Positions 33,070-40,889 of a stretch of 64,000 nt of DNA are shown here, piece by piece. The DNA is from VXRJ01 sp964636705 (GTDB lineage: Bacteria > Acidobacteriota > Vicinamibacteria > Vicinamibacterales > UBA8438), in NCBI GenBank assembly GCA_964636705.1, contig CAZWUJ010000018.1:12498-76497 (forward strand). Reading direction: 5' to 3'. Every line of letters starts with the position of its first letter. The first letter of the stretch is position 1. A model generated the notes under the pieces. That model was not told the DNA's origin, searched no databases, and was given only the letters and a program-made list of their open reading frames with translations. The translations under genes were made by a program, and so were the position numbers.

Positions 33070-33672
33070 TTGAGCGATATCAACGATCGCCTGGCGATCC
33101 AGGAACTGGTCTCGAACTGGGCGGTGTGGCGCGACGCTGGCGACTGGGAGCGCTTCCGGACCGTTTGGCACGACGATGGCGTGATGATGGCGACCTGGTT
33201 TCAGGGCAGCGCCGACGACTTCATCAAGGTGAGCCGTGAGGGCTTCGAGAGGGGCGTCAGCATCCTGCACTTTCTGGGCGGGCACTCGGCCGATCTGGCC
33301 GGCGACCGAGCCATCGGCCAGACCAAGATGACGATCTCGCAGCGCGCCGAAGTCGAAGGCGTTCTGGTCGATGTCGTCTGCACCGGACGCTTCTACGATT
33401 TCCTGGAGAAGCGGGGTGGCAAGTGGGGCGTGGTCCACAGGCAGCCGATTTACGAGAAGGACCGGATGGACCCTGTCGACCCGGCCGCCGCCCTGGAACT
33501 CGACCGGGATCTTCTCGCTTCGTTTCCCGAGGGGTACCGGCACCTCGCCTACCTGCAAACGAAGATCGGTTTCAAGGTGAAGCCAGACATGCCCGGGCTC
33601 AAGGGTGCGGAAGTGCAGGCGCTCTATGCACGCGGCCGCGACTGGCTGGCAGGGGCGAGGCGGGGCCGATGA
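33070..33672 (+). CDS. SnoaL/NTF2-like protein (aromatic-dioxygenase beta-type fold)
   Basis: A 200-residue protein whose first ~130 residues have the SnoaL/NTF2-like pattern: INDRLAIQELVSNWAVWRDAGDWERF, then WHDDGVMMATWFQGS, and a later strand RFYDFLEKRGGKWGVVHRQPIYEKD. This fold includes ketosteroid-isomerase-like and scytalone-dehydratase-like enzymes. TTG 33070 is chosen because GGGAGG lies about ten bases upstream. The catalytic role is not known. It lies directly between the flavin hydroxylase and ligK, and overlaps the latter by four bases. Confidence 0.7.
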   Translation: MSDINDRLAIQELVSNWAVWRDAGDWERFRTVWHDDGVMMATWFQGSADDFIKVSREGFERGVSILHFLGGHSADLAGDRAIGQTKMTISQRAEVEGVLVDVVCTGRFYDFLEKRGGKWGVVHRQPIYEKDRMDPVDPAAALELDRDLLASFPEGYRHLAYLQTKIGFKVKPDMPGLKGAEVQALYARGRDWLAGARRGR

Positions 33673-34340
33673 GCCGGGTGGTGCGAGACATCGAGCGACC
33701 GAAGTCCTCGGTGGTGAGGGGGTTGAGGGATTGCGGCGTCGCGACCGTCCATGAGGCCCAGGGGCGTTCCGGGCAGCTCGGCTCCGCCGTGCGTCCCATC
33801 TATCCGGGGGCCAGAATCGCGGGGCCGGCTGTCACCGTTTCCGTGCCGCCCGCCGACAACTGGATGCTCCACGTTGCTGTCGAGGTATGCCGGGAAGGCG
33901 ACGTTCTGGTCGTCGCGCCGACATCTCCCTGCGATGCAGGCTACTTTGGAGAACTGCTCGCTATCTCGCTGATGGTGCGCGGCGTCGCGGGACTCGTCAT
34001 CGATGCCGGCGTGCGCGACATCCGCGACCTCACGGCGATGGGGTTTCCGGTCTGGTCAAGCGCGGTGTCGGCCCAGGGAACCGTCAAGGAGACGCTGGGA
34101 AGCGTAAATGTGCCCATTGTCTGTGCCGGAGCGCTGGTGAGGCCGGGCGACGTGATCGTCGCCGACGATGACGGTGTCTGCGTTGTGTCGGGATCCGATA
34201 CACCGAGGGTGCTGGAAGCCTCCAGGGAGCGCGAACGAAAGGAGGCCGAAGTGCGCCGGCGCCTGCAAGCCGGCGAGGTCTCGCTCGACATCTACGGCAT
34301 GCGCGACCGGCTGCGCGAAAGGGGGCTTACCTACGTTTGA
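33669..34340 (+). CDS. ligK: 4-carboxy-4-hydroxy-2-oxoadipate aldolase (LigK-type)
   Basis: A 223-residue RraA-fold aldolase that closely resembles LigK, the enzyme that splits 4-carboxy-4-hydroxy-2-oxoadipate into pyruvate and oxaloacetate. Shared features are GVATVHEAQGRSG at the N-terminus, DNWMLHVAVE, the metal/substrate motif VIDAGVRDIRDLTAM, QGTVKETLGSVNVP, DDDGVCVV and the C-terminal GLTYV. It is the last intact catabolic step after LigJ. The start overlaps the SnoaL-like gene stop (ATGA). Confidence 0.88.
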   Translation: MSRVVRDIERPKSSVVRGLRDCGVATVHEAQGRSGQLGSAVRPIYPGARIAGPAVTVSVPPADNWMLHVAVEVCREGDVLVVAPTSPCDAGYFGELLAISLMVRGVAGLVIDAGVRDIRDLTAMGFPVWSSAVSAQGTVKETLGSVNVPIVCAGALVRPGDVIVADDDGVCVVSGSDTPRVLEASRERERKEAEVRRRLQAGEVSLDIYGMRDRLRERGLTYV

Positions 34341-34369
34341 GAGCGAAGCGGCAGCAGCGGGGCACGCCT

Positions 34370-34750
34370 CTACTCGACAAAGTGGCTCCGGTCGGAGAAA
34401 CGCAGCGTGACGCGGATACTCCCTTCCGCAAGCTGCCACTGATAGATGCTGTACTCACGGACGCCCGCAGCGAACATTGGATCGGAGTCCGCGATCCGCT
34501 TCGCCGCCTCGGCGGTGTCCGCTCGGATGATGATGAGCCCGCGCCCGACCCGCTTGCCGTCGAGATCGGCCAGGGGGCCGGCGCCGAAGAGCACACCCTT
34601 CCGCTCCAGCTCGACCTGGTGGGCGAGGTGGGCTTCACGGTGCTTTCTGACCTCTTCGATGTCGGCGACGTTGTGGAAGATGATCGCCCAAAGCGGCTGT
34701 TTCAGCTTCGGCGGCCTGTCGGAAGCGGGCGGGGAATCTGGCGTGCTCAT
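34370..34750 (-). CDS. YciI-like small protein, on the opposite strand
   Basis: A 126-residue protein of the YCII family, recognised by WAIIFHNVADIEEVRKHREAHLAHQ, GPLADLDGKRVGRGLIIIRAD, and the DPMFAAGVREYSIYQW stretch (family-type D-P at the fold centre). It has the ferredoxin-like fold and no secure biochemical role. CTGGAGG lies just before ATG 34750. It is the only minus-strand gene inside the plus-strand catabolic cluster, between ligK and the decarboxylase-like gene, with its 3' end facing ligK. Confidence 0.75.
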   Translation of the reverse strand: MSTPDSPPASDRPPKLKQPLWAIIFHNVADIEEVRKHREAHLAHQVELERKGVLFGAGPLADLDGKRVGRGLIIIRADTAEAAKRIADSDPMFAAGVREYSIYQWQLAEGSIRVTLRFSDRSHFVE

Positions 34751-34802
34751 GCTGCCTCCAGGTTCGGTGTTCTTGCCGGTCTCATGAAGGACGGAACTGG
34801 AT

Positions 34803-35780
34803 ATGGAACTGAAGCTTGGAATGGCGGCGAACCCGCGCACCCGACCGCTGCTGGACGGCAGGATCGGCGTGGAGGGATTCGAGCTCGCATGCCAAGCCGT
34901 GCACGGCTCGGAACTGTTCTACCGCCAGCTCAAGGATGCCGAGTTCGACATCGCTGAGATGTCGCTCTCGTCGCTGCTCATCATAACCGCGAACGGCGAT
35001 GACAGGTTCATCGGCCTGCCGATCTTCGGGACGCGCCGTTTCTTCCATACCGGCATCCTGGTGCGGCGTGACTCCGGCATCGAAAGGCCGGCCGACCTCA
35101 AGGGAAAGCAGGTCGGCGTACCGGAGTACCAGCAGACCGCGATGCTGTGGATCCGAGCCGTCCTCCAGCACGAGTTCGGTGTCGAGCCGAAGGAGATGAC
35201 ATTCTGGATGGAACGCACCCCGGATCTCAGCCACGGTAGCCTGACCGGATTCACACCGCCGCCGGGAGTGGTGGTGAACCGGATTCCGGCGGAATCCAGC
35301 CTCGGCGACATGGTGGCGTCGGGAGAACTCGACGCGGCGCTTCTCTACCTCACCGACAGGAACATGGTCGACCGCAGCCGGGTCGACCTGGAGAACCACC
35401 CCGACGTCCGGCGGCTCTTTCCGGATCCGCGCGCCGAGGGCATTCGGTACTACCGCAAGAGCGGCATGTTTCCCATCAATCACGGCATGGTCGTCAAGCG
35501 TAGAACTGCGGAGAAGCACCCGGAACTCATCGCGAAGACCTACGACGCGTTCCAGCGGGCCAACGACTTGTGCGAGCGCGAGCGCGCGGAGCACATGGCC
35601 TATCATGTCGATACGGGACTGGTGGAGTCCGAGTCGGTAACGACACGACTCGCGCAGCACGGCGTGGTCGCCAATCGGAAGGAACTCGAGTCCGTCACCC
35701 GATACTCGTTCGAGCAGGGTCTGACGCCTCGCCGTGTCGCGCTGGAGGAAGTCTTCGCACCGGAGTTGGTGACGGTCTAA
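34803..35780 (+). CDS. 4,5-dihydroxyphthalate-decarboxylase-like protein (PBP fold)
   Basis: A 325-residue protein with the substrate-binding-protein fold used by Pht5-type 4,5-dihydroxyphthalate decarboxylases and ABC solute receptors. Typical features are LKLGMAANPRTRPLLDG at the start, FDIAEMSLSSLLI, LPIFGTRRFFHTG and GKQVGVPEYQQTA. It lacks a signal peptide, which favours the enzyme over a transport receptor. The reaction would be the decarboxylation of an ortho-dicarboxylated catechol, but the substrate is only inferred. It sits between the YciI-like gene and an MFS transporter. Confidence 0.72.
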   Translation: MELKLGMAANPRTRPLLDGRIGVEGFELACQAVHGSELFYRQLKDAEFDIAEMSLSSLLIITANGDDRFIGLPIFGTRRFFHTGILVRRDSGIERPADLKGKQVGVPEYQQTAMLWIRAVLQHEFGVEPKEMTFWMERTPDLSHGSLTGFTPPPGVVVNRIPAESSLGDMVASGELDAALLYLTDRNMVDRSRVDLENHPDVRRLFPDPRAEGIRYYRKSGMFPINHGMVVKRRTAEKHPELIAKTYDAFQRANDLCERERAEHMAYHVDTGLVESESVTTRLAQHGVVANRKELESVTRYSFEQGLTPRRVALEEVFAPELVTV

Positions 35781-35833
35781 TGGCCCCGGCCTGCGCCGTC
35801 GGTGCGGCAGTACAGCGTGGCAGATAGGCGCGC

Positions 35834-37087
35834 GTGAGCCGGCTTGCATCCGCGTTCGGTCAGTTGCAGACGCTGCCGCGTCTCTTCTCCCACGGCGTCT
35901 TTCGCAAGTACGCAACCGCCAACGCGATCTCCCTGATCGGGTCGTGGATGCAACGCGTTACGGTCGGATGGCTTGCGTGGGATCTTGCGAGATCCGGGAC
36001 GTGGCTGGGGCTGATCGTGTTCGCCGAGATGTTCCCGATCATCATTCTCGGGCCGGTGGCGGGGGCTGTCGCCGATCGGGTGAACGTCCTGGTGCTGCTG
36101 CGGATCACGCAGATCGTCCTTCTGCTCCAGGCGGCGGTCCTGGCCGTCCTGTTCTTCACGGGATTGCTGGACATCTACAGCCTCTTCGGCGTCTCGCTCG
36201 TTATCGGCGTGAACAGCGCGTTCTACCAGTCAGCTCGTTTGTCGATCGTCCCGGACCTCGTGCCAAAGGCGGATCTCGGCGCGGCGATCGCCTTCAACGC
36301 GATGAGCTTCAACCTCGCCCGGTTCCTGGGGCCGGCCGCGGCCGGCGTCGTGATCTCTTCGCTCGGCGTGGGGTGGGGTTTCGTCGGCAACGCGCTCTCC
36401 ACCGTCGTCTTCATTGCTGCGCTGATGAGCATCTCCGTCGACATCGCGCACAGGCCGAAGCGTGCCCGCAAGACAAGCCTGTTCGGCGATATTCGTGATG
36501 GCTTCGCTTATTCCCTCACCAAGCCGGGCCTACCCATGATCCTGCTGATCACTGTGGTCGTAGGCTTGTGGGGCCGCCCGGTAGTGGAGCTCTTGCCAGG
36601 CATCACAAGCGGCGTCTTCGGACGCGGCGCCGAGGGCCTGGCTACGCTCACCGCGTCCGTCGGCGTCGGCGCGATCGCCGGGGCGTTCTGGATGATGGGG
36701 CGTGGCGACCGGCCCGGCCTGACAGCGACGTTTCTCTTCAGCGCGCTGGGCACGGCGGCATCGATCGGCGCTCTCGCGGTAGTCGGGAGTTTCGAACTGG
36801 CCATTCCGGTCGTCGCGGCGATCGGCCTGCTGATGGTTGCGACCGGCATTGCCGGCCAGACGCTTACCCAGTTGACGACCGACGACGAGATGCGCGGTCG
36901 GGTGTTGAGCATCTGGGGGATTCTTCAGCGGGGCGTGCCCGCCGTCGGCTCGCTCGCGCTCGGCGCCGCGTCGGACTGGGTGGGGCTGAGGGTGGCAATC
37001 GCGGCGTCCGCCGTTCTGCTCGCGGTATGCGCGTTCTTAGCGCTGACGCGTGCGTCGGTCCTTGCCCGTCACCTGGATCCGCAATGA
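35834..37087 (+). CDS. MFS transporter (EntS-type MFS_3)
   Basis: A 417-residue major-facilitator protein with about 12 hydrophobic segments, from TANAISLIGSWMQRVTVGWLAWDL to the C-terminal VAIAASAVLLAVCAFLALTRASV. The inter-helix loop GPVAGAVADRVN matches the MFS signature between helices 2 and 3. It resembles enterobactin-exporter-type (MFS_3) proteins. GTG 35834 follows a weak Shine-Dalgarno region. It closes the catabolic cluster and might export an aromatic compound or intermediate. Confidence 0.8.
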   Translation: MSRLASAFGQLQTLPRLFSHGVFRKYATANAISLIGSWMQRVTVGWLAWDLARSGTWLGLIVFAEMFPIIILGPVAGAVADRVNVLVLLRITQIVLLLQAAVLAVLFFTGLLDIYSLFGVSLVIGVNSAFYQSARLSIVPDLVPKADLGAAIAFNAMSFNLARFLGPAAAGVVISSLGVGWGFVGNALSTVVFIAALMSISVDIAHRPKRARKTSLFGDIRDGFAYSLTKPGLPMILLITVVVGLWGRPVVELLPGITSGVFGRGAEGLATLTASVGVGAIAGAFWMMGRGDRPGLTATFLFSALGTAASIGALAVVGSFELAIPVVAAIGLLMVATGIAGQTLTQLTTDDEMRGRVLSIWGILQRGVPAVGSLALGAASDWVGLRVAIAASAVLLAVCAFLALTRASVLARHLDPQ

Positions 37088-37121
37088 GTGCGTGACGGCT
37101 GATGGCAGCGCCGCCGCCGAG

Positions 37122-38468
37122 TCACTCGTAGTCGGCCGCGTCCATCGAGAAGGCGACGATCTCCTCGTCGTTGCGCGTATAGATGTGCTTGTTGGCGTAG
37201 GCCGGATGGACCCAGTTGACGAAGCGCAGCTCCCGGCGGTTGCCGGGCGGCGACGTCGGGGCGATGAGGTTGGTGCGGCTCACCTCTTCGTACCCTTCGG
37301 GACTGAGGCGCGCGATGATCAGCTCGCCGCGGTCGTTGTTGATGAGCACGCGGTTGCCGTTCCGCACCATGTAGCCGGATGCCCAGCGGCGCCGCTCGAC
37401 GGTGGCCTCCTGGGTCTCCCAGATGCGTTCGCCGGTGGTCGCGTCCAGGCAGCGGAGCTGGCCGTAGCTGCAGATGCCGTAGATATAGCCGCCGTCGATA
37501 ATCGGCGTGGCGAGGACCGCGTGGAGGCCGTCGGTGCGGATCTCGCTGTTGCTGGTTCCTTTCCACGCCACGGTCGCATCGGGCCGATCCTGGTTCAGGG
37601 TGAGCATGATCGGACCGTCGTAGAAGGTCGAGAGGAAGAGCTGCGCGCCCACCTGAACCGGAACCGCCACCGTCATCGCGCCGCCGACGATGTACGCCTG
37701 CCGCCAGTAGATCTCGCCGGTCACCGGATTGAGCGAGGCCACCTCTTCCGGGTTCCAGACGATGAGCTGGCGCGCCCCGCCCGCCTCAATGATGATCGGC
37801 TGGGCGACGCCAAGGTCCTCGTCGCTCGGCAGGGCCCGCCAGATCTCCTCGCCGGTCATCTTGTCGAACGCCACCACGCGCGCGTCGGGCTGGCCGCCGA
37901 CGAAGCAGATGAGCCGTTCGCCGTCCACCAGGGGGGCGCTGGCGAAGCCCCAGTCGAAGCCCCACTGCATCCGATCCACCGCGTAGTCCTCGCCGTAGTT
38001 CCTCCGCCACAGCAGCTCGCCGGTGTCGACGCGGAAGGCGGAGAGGACTCCGGTGCGGCCGAGGACGTATACGCGGTCGCCGTCAACCGTCGGCGTTGCG
38101 CCGGGGCCTGTTTCCCATTGGATGCCGGCGTAGTCGGCCTCCCACTCCTGGACCCACAGCAGCTCACCTGTCGCCTCGTCGAACGCCAGGGCGCGTTCGG
38201 TCCCGCGCATGCCGTTGGTCGGCTCCCAGTCGGACGCGAACACCCGGCCATCGGCAACCGAAGGTCCGGCGAAACCCGCCTTGATCGGCGCCCGCCAACG
38301 GGCCTTGAGACCCTCCGGCGGAAACGACTCGAGCAGGCCGGTCTCACGCCACTCGCCGACGCGGCCCTCGCCCCGGAACTCCGGCCAGTCGTCGGCACGG
38401 ATGTCCGCCGCGCCGCCCGCAAGCACCAACAGGCCGCCGATCGCCGCCGCCCCACGCCACGTCTTCAT
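37122..38468 (-). CDS. Exported PQQ-like beta-propeller protein
   Basis: A 448-residue secreted protein with signal peptide (GGLLVLAGGAADIRA) and a run of PQQ-type WD-like blades: GRVFASDW, ALAFDEATGELLW, DRVYVLGRTGVL, AFRVDTGELLWRR, VVAFDKMTGEEIW, LNPVTGEIYW, LDATTGERIWE, and so on. Each blade has the GxxxW tryptophan that closes the propeller. The enzymatic PQQ-ligand residues cannot be confirmed by eye, so this may be a structural or assembly protein of the BamB or outer-membrane kind. It lies next to the MBL-fold gene on the same strand. Confidence 0.78.
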   Translation of the reverse strand: MKTWRGAAAIGGLLVLAGGAADIRADDWPEFRGEGRVGEWRETGLLESFPPEGLKARWRAPIKAGFAGPSVADGRVFASDWEPTNGMRGTERALAFDEATGELLWVQEWEADYAGIQWETGPGATPTVDGDRVYVLGRTGVLSAFRVDTGELLWRRNYGEDYAVDRMQWGFDWGFASAPLVDGERLICFVGGQPDARVVAFDKMTGEEIWRALPSDEDLGVAQPIIIEAGGARQLIVWNPEEVASLNPVTGEIYWRQAYIVGGAMTVAVPVQVGAQLFLSTFYDGPIMLTLNQDRPDATVAWKGTSNSEIRTDGLHAVLATPIIDGGYIYGICSYGQLRCLDATTGERIWETQEATVERRRWASGYMVRNGNRVLINNDRGELIIARLSPEGYEEVSRTNLIAPTSPPGNRRELRFVNWVHPAYANKHIYTRNDEEIVAFSMDAADYE

Positions 38469-38488
38469 GGTGTTTGTCCCCGCCGCCG

Positions 38489-39439
38489 TCAGCGGCCTTC
38501 CAGCTCCGCGTAGATCGCCTCGACGTTCGCCCGCGCCTGTTCCATGTCGTAGTCCGCGTAACGCTCCGGCAGATCGAGATTCGCCGCCGCTTCGTCGACG
38601 CTCCGGCCCGCCTCGTGGGACGCGCGGACGGAGGCAAGGAAGTCCCGGTTGAAGTCGGCATACTCCCTCAGGTCGTCCCACGTCATCCATCCCGTCCAGG
38701 CGCGCCGTTCGCCGCTGTCGCGGCGCCCCCGTCCGGCGTAGGTCGTGGGGATCGGGGCATGGGCGGTGATGACCCGGTTCACGCCGTCGATGGACTCCAC
38801 GGCCCTCGCCAGGGTCTCGGGGAACGCGACGCCGCTCCCGCCGTTGGCCGTGTCGATGACCGGCGCCGCCCTGTCCGGAAACAGCTCGCCCACGTAGGCG
38901 GTGCCCTTTTCCGGGAAGACGACCACGATGTCGCCGTCGGTATGGGCGGGGCCGAAGTAGTACAGCTCGATGCGGTCGAGGTCCTCGAGCAGCCCGAAGC
39001 GGTCCGTGAAGGTAGTGGTCGGGAGTCCGGGCGCGCCGCCCGCGAACCGCTCCATCCGGGCCATGTTCTCGCGCGTGTTCTCGTGCGCGATGATCTCGGC
39101 CACATCCGGGAACTCGCCGTTGGCGCCGGTGTGGTCGGGATCCGGATGAGTGCTGATGATGGTGGTCACCGGCAGGTCCGTGACCTGGTAGACGGCGTCG
39201 AGGATCGGCTGCCCCCAGCCCTGCAGCTTGGTCCCGACGAGGATGACGCCGCCGTTGATCTCGTCGATGAGGGCCAGACCGTTCGCGCCGCCTTCCCCGA
39301 GGTGGTAGAGGGTGTCGCGGACGTTCAGGGTGTCGATCTCGACGAACCGATCTTCCGGTTCCTGCGCGCGCCCGGGGTTGACGGCGGAGACCAGCAGGAG
39401 AGCGATGGGCAACGCGGCGAGCGCGATCCGGACCTTCAT
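38489..39439 (-). CDS. Exported metallo-beta-lactamase-fold hydrolase
   Basis: A 316-residue MBL-superfamily enzyme with signal peptide (ALLLVSAVNPGRAQ). The zinc motif reads HPDPDHTGAN in place of HxHxDH, with further ligands in PAHTDGDI and TAHAPIP. The first His pair is thus replaced by H and D, a common variant in periplasmic members. A tandem GGAGGGACTCC duplication lies just before ATG 39439 and supplies an excellent Shine-Dalgarno. The 20-base gap to the PQQ-type gene suggests co-transcription. The substrate is unknown. Confidence 0.8.
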   Translation of the reverse strand: MKVRIALAALPIALLLVSAVNPGRAQEPEDRFVEIDTLNVRDTLYHLGEGGANGLALIDEINGGVILVGTKLQGWGQPILDAVYQVTDLPVTTIISTHPDPDHTGANGEFPDVAEIIAHENTRENMARMERFAGGAPGLPTTTFTDRFGLLEDLDRIELYYFGPAHTDGDIVVVFPEKGTAYVGELFPDRAAPVIDTANGGSGVAFPETLARAVESIDGVNRVITAHAPIPTTYAGRGRRDSGERRAWTGWMTWDDLREYADFNRDFLASVRASHEAGRSVDEAAANLDLPERYADYDMEQARANVEAIYAELEGR

Positions 39440-39581
39440 GGAGTCCCTCCTCCTGGAGTCCCTCCTCGTTTTCCGCTGCGATACGTGTTTCGCAACCGCA
39501 CCAACCGCATCATCATACGGTCTGCGAGACGTTTGACCCAAGATATTCGGCGTGGATACAGTGCGGCGGGGGTTTCCGCCG

Positions 39582-40889
39582 ATGATCCCGTCAAGCGCCG
39601 CCGTCATCGCTGGCCGGTTCTGCCTGCTGGGAGCCCTGCTGGCGGCGTGCGGCCCGTCGCTGCGGGAATCGTCCGACGCGTCCCTCGAGGAGCGTTCGTC
39701 CATCCTGCCCGAGGGGCCGCCTTCGGAGCGCTTCGAGGCTCGTCCCGTCGGAGATCCGCCCGGCATCAACGAACGGCCCCAGATCGCGCACGTGGCCATC
39801 ACGGACCTGGATGGTGACGGGCTGTCCGACATTCTGGTCTGCGATGCAGGTCGCAGCCGGGTCTCATGGATCCGCCAGGCGCCGGCCGGCGCCTATGCCG
39901 AGCGTTTGATCTCGGACGACATCCTGGCTCCGGCGCATGTCGAGGCGGTCGATCTCGACGCCGATGGCGACCGCGATCTGGTGGTGGCGAGCCTGGGACA
40001 GCTCTTCCCGAGCAACCTGCGCATAGGGGCGGTAACGGTGCTCGAGAATCTGGGCGGCGAACGGTTCGCGACCCACGTCGTCGCCGAAGGACTGCCCCGG
40101 GTGGCCGACGCGCGGGCCGGCGATCTCGATGGCGACGGCGACCCGGACCTGACGGTCGCCGCCTTCGGCTATGACAGCGGCGAAACCCTCTGGCTGGAGA
40201 ACGCGGGCAACTGGGTCTTCGAACCGCACGTCCTGCAGCGTCTGTCGGGGGCGATCAATGCCGTGATCGTCGACATCGACCGGGATGCCGCGCCCGACGT
40301 GGTGGCGCTCGTCAGCCAGGAGTGGGAAGAGGTCTGGGCGTTCGACGGAAGCGCGCAGTTCGCGTCGGAGCTGCTCTGGGGATCGGCCAATGCCGATTTC
40401 GGCTCGAGCTGGATCACCGCGGCCGACCTGGACGGCGACGGCCTCGCGGACCTCCTGCACAGCAACGGGGACGCGTTCGACTACGCGCCTGCCAACAGCC
40501 GGCCCTGGCATGGTGTCCAGTGGTTGCGGAACCTGGGAGACCGGCGGTTCCGGGCCCACCGCATCGCCGACCTCTCGGGCGCATCGAGCCCGCAGGCGGG
40601 CGATGTCGACGGAGACGGCGACCTCGACGTCATCGTGGCGAGCGCCTACAACCAGTGGAGCGATCCGGATGCGCGCAGCCTGGTCTGGCTGGAGAACGAC
40701 GGCGAGATGCGGTTCGCCATGCGCCGCATCGCCGTCGCTCCGACGCACCTCGTGACGCTGGCGGCCGGCGACATGGACGGCAATGGCACTCTGGACCTGG
40801 TCACCGGCGGCATGCACATCAGTCCTCCCTACGACCGCATGTCGCGCGTGACGTTATGGAGCAATCGTGGGAGCAACTCCGTCCCGTAG
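39582..40889 (+). CDS. FG-GAP/VCBS-repeat lipoprotein
   Basis: A 435-residue lipoprotein; the lipobox is LLAACG (Cys ~25). The rest is a series of VCBS/FG-GAP repeats, each with a calcium-loop motif of the type DLDGDG: DLDGDGLSD, DLDADGDRD, DLDGDGDPD, DLDGDGLAD, DVDGDGDLD, DMDGNGTLD. It probably forms a seven-bladed propeller outside the cell, bound to the outer membrane. ATG 39582 is chosen because it starts the signal peptide. It overlaps the next TPR gene, so the two are coupled. Confidence 0.8.
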   Translation: MIPSSAAVIAGRFCLLGALLAACGPSLRESSDASLEERSSILPEGPPSERFEARPVGDPPGINERPQIAHVAITDLDGDGLSDILVCDAGRSRVSWIRQAPAGAYAERLISDDILAPAHVEAVDLDADGDRDLVVASLGQLFPSNLRIGAVTVLENLGGERFATHVVAEGLPRVADARAGDLDGDGDPDLTVAAFGYDSGETLWLENAGNWVFEPHVLQRLSGAINAVIVDIDRDAAPDVVALVSQEWEEVWAFDGSAQFASELLWGSANADFGSSWITAADLDGDGLADLLHSNGDAFDYAPANSRPWHGVQWLRNLGDRRFRAHRIADLSGASSPQAGDVDGDGDLDVIVASAYNQWSDPDARSLVWLENDGEMRFAMRRIAVAPTHLVTLAAGDMDGNGTLDLVTGGMHISPPYDRMSRVTLWSNRGSNSVP

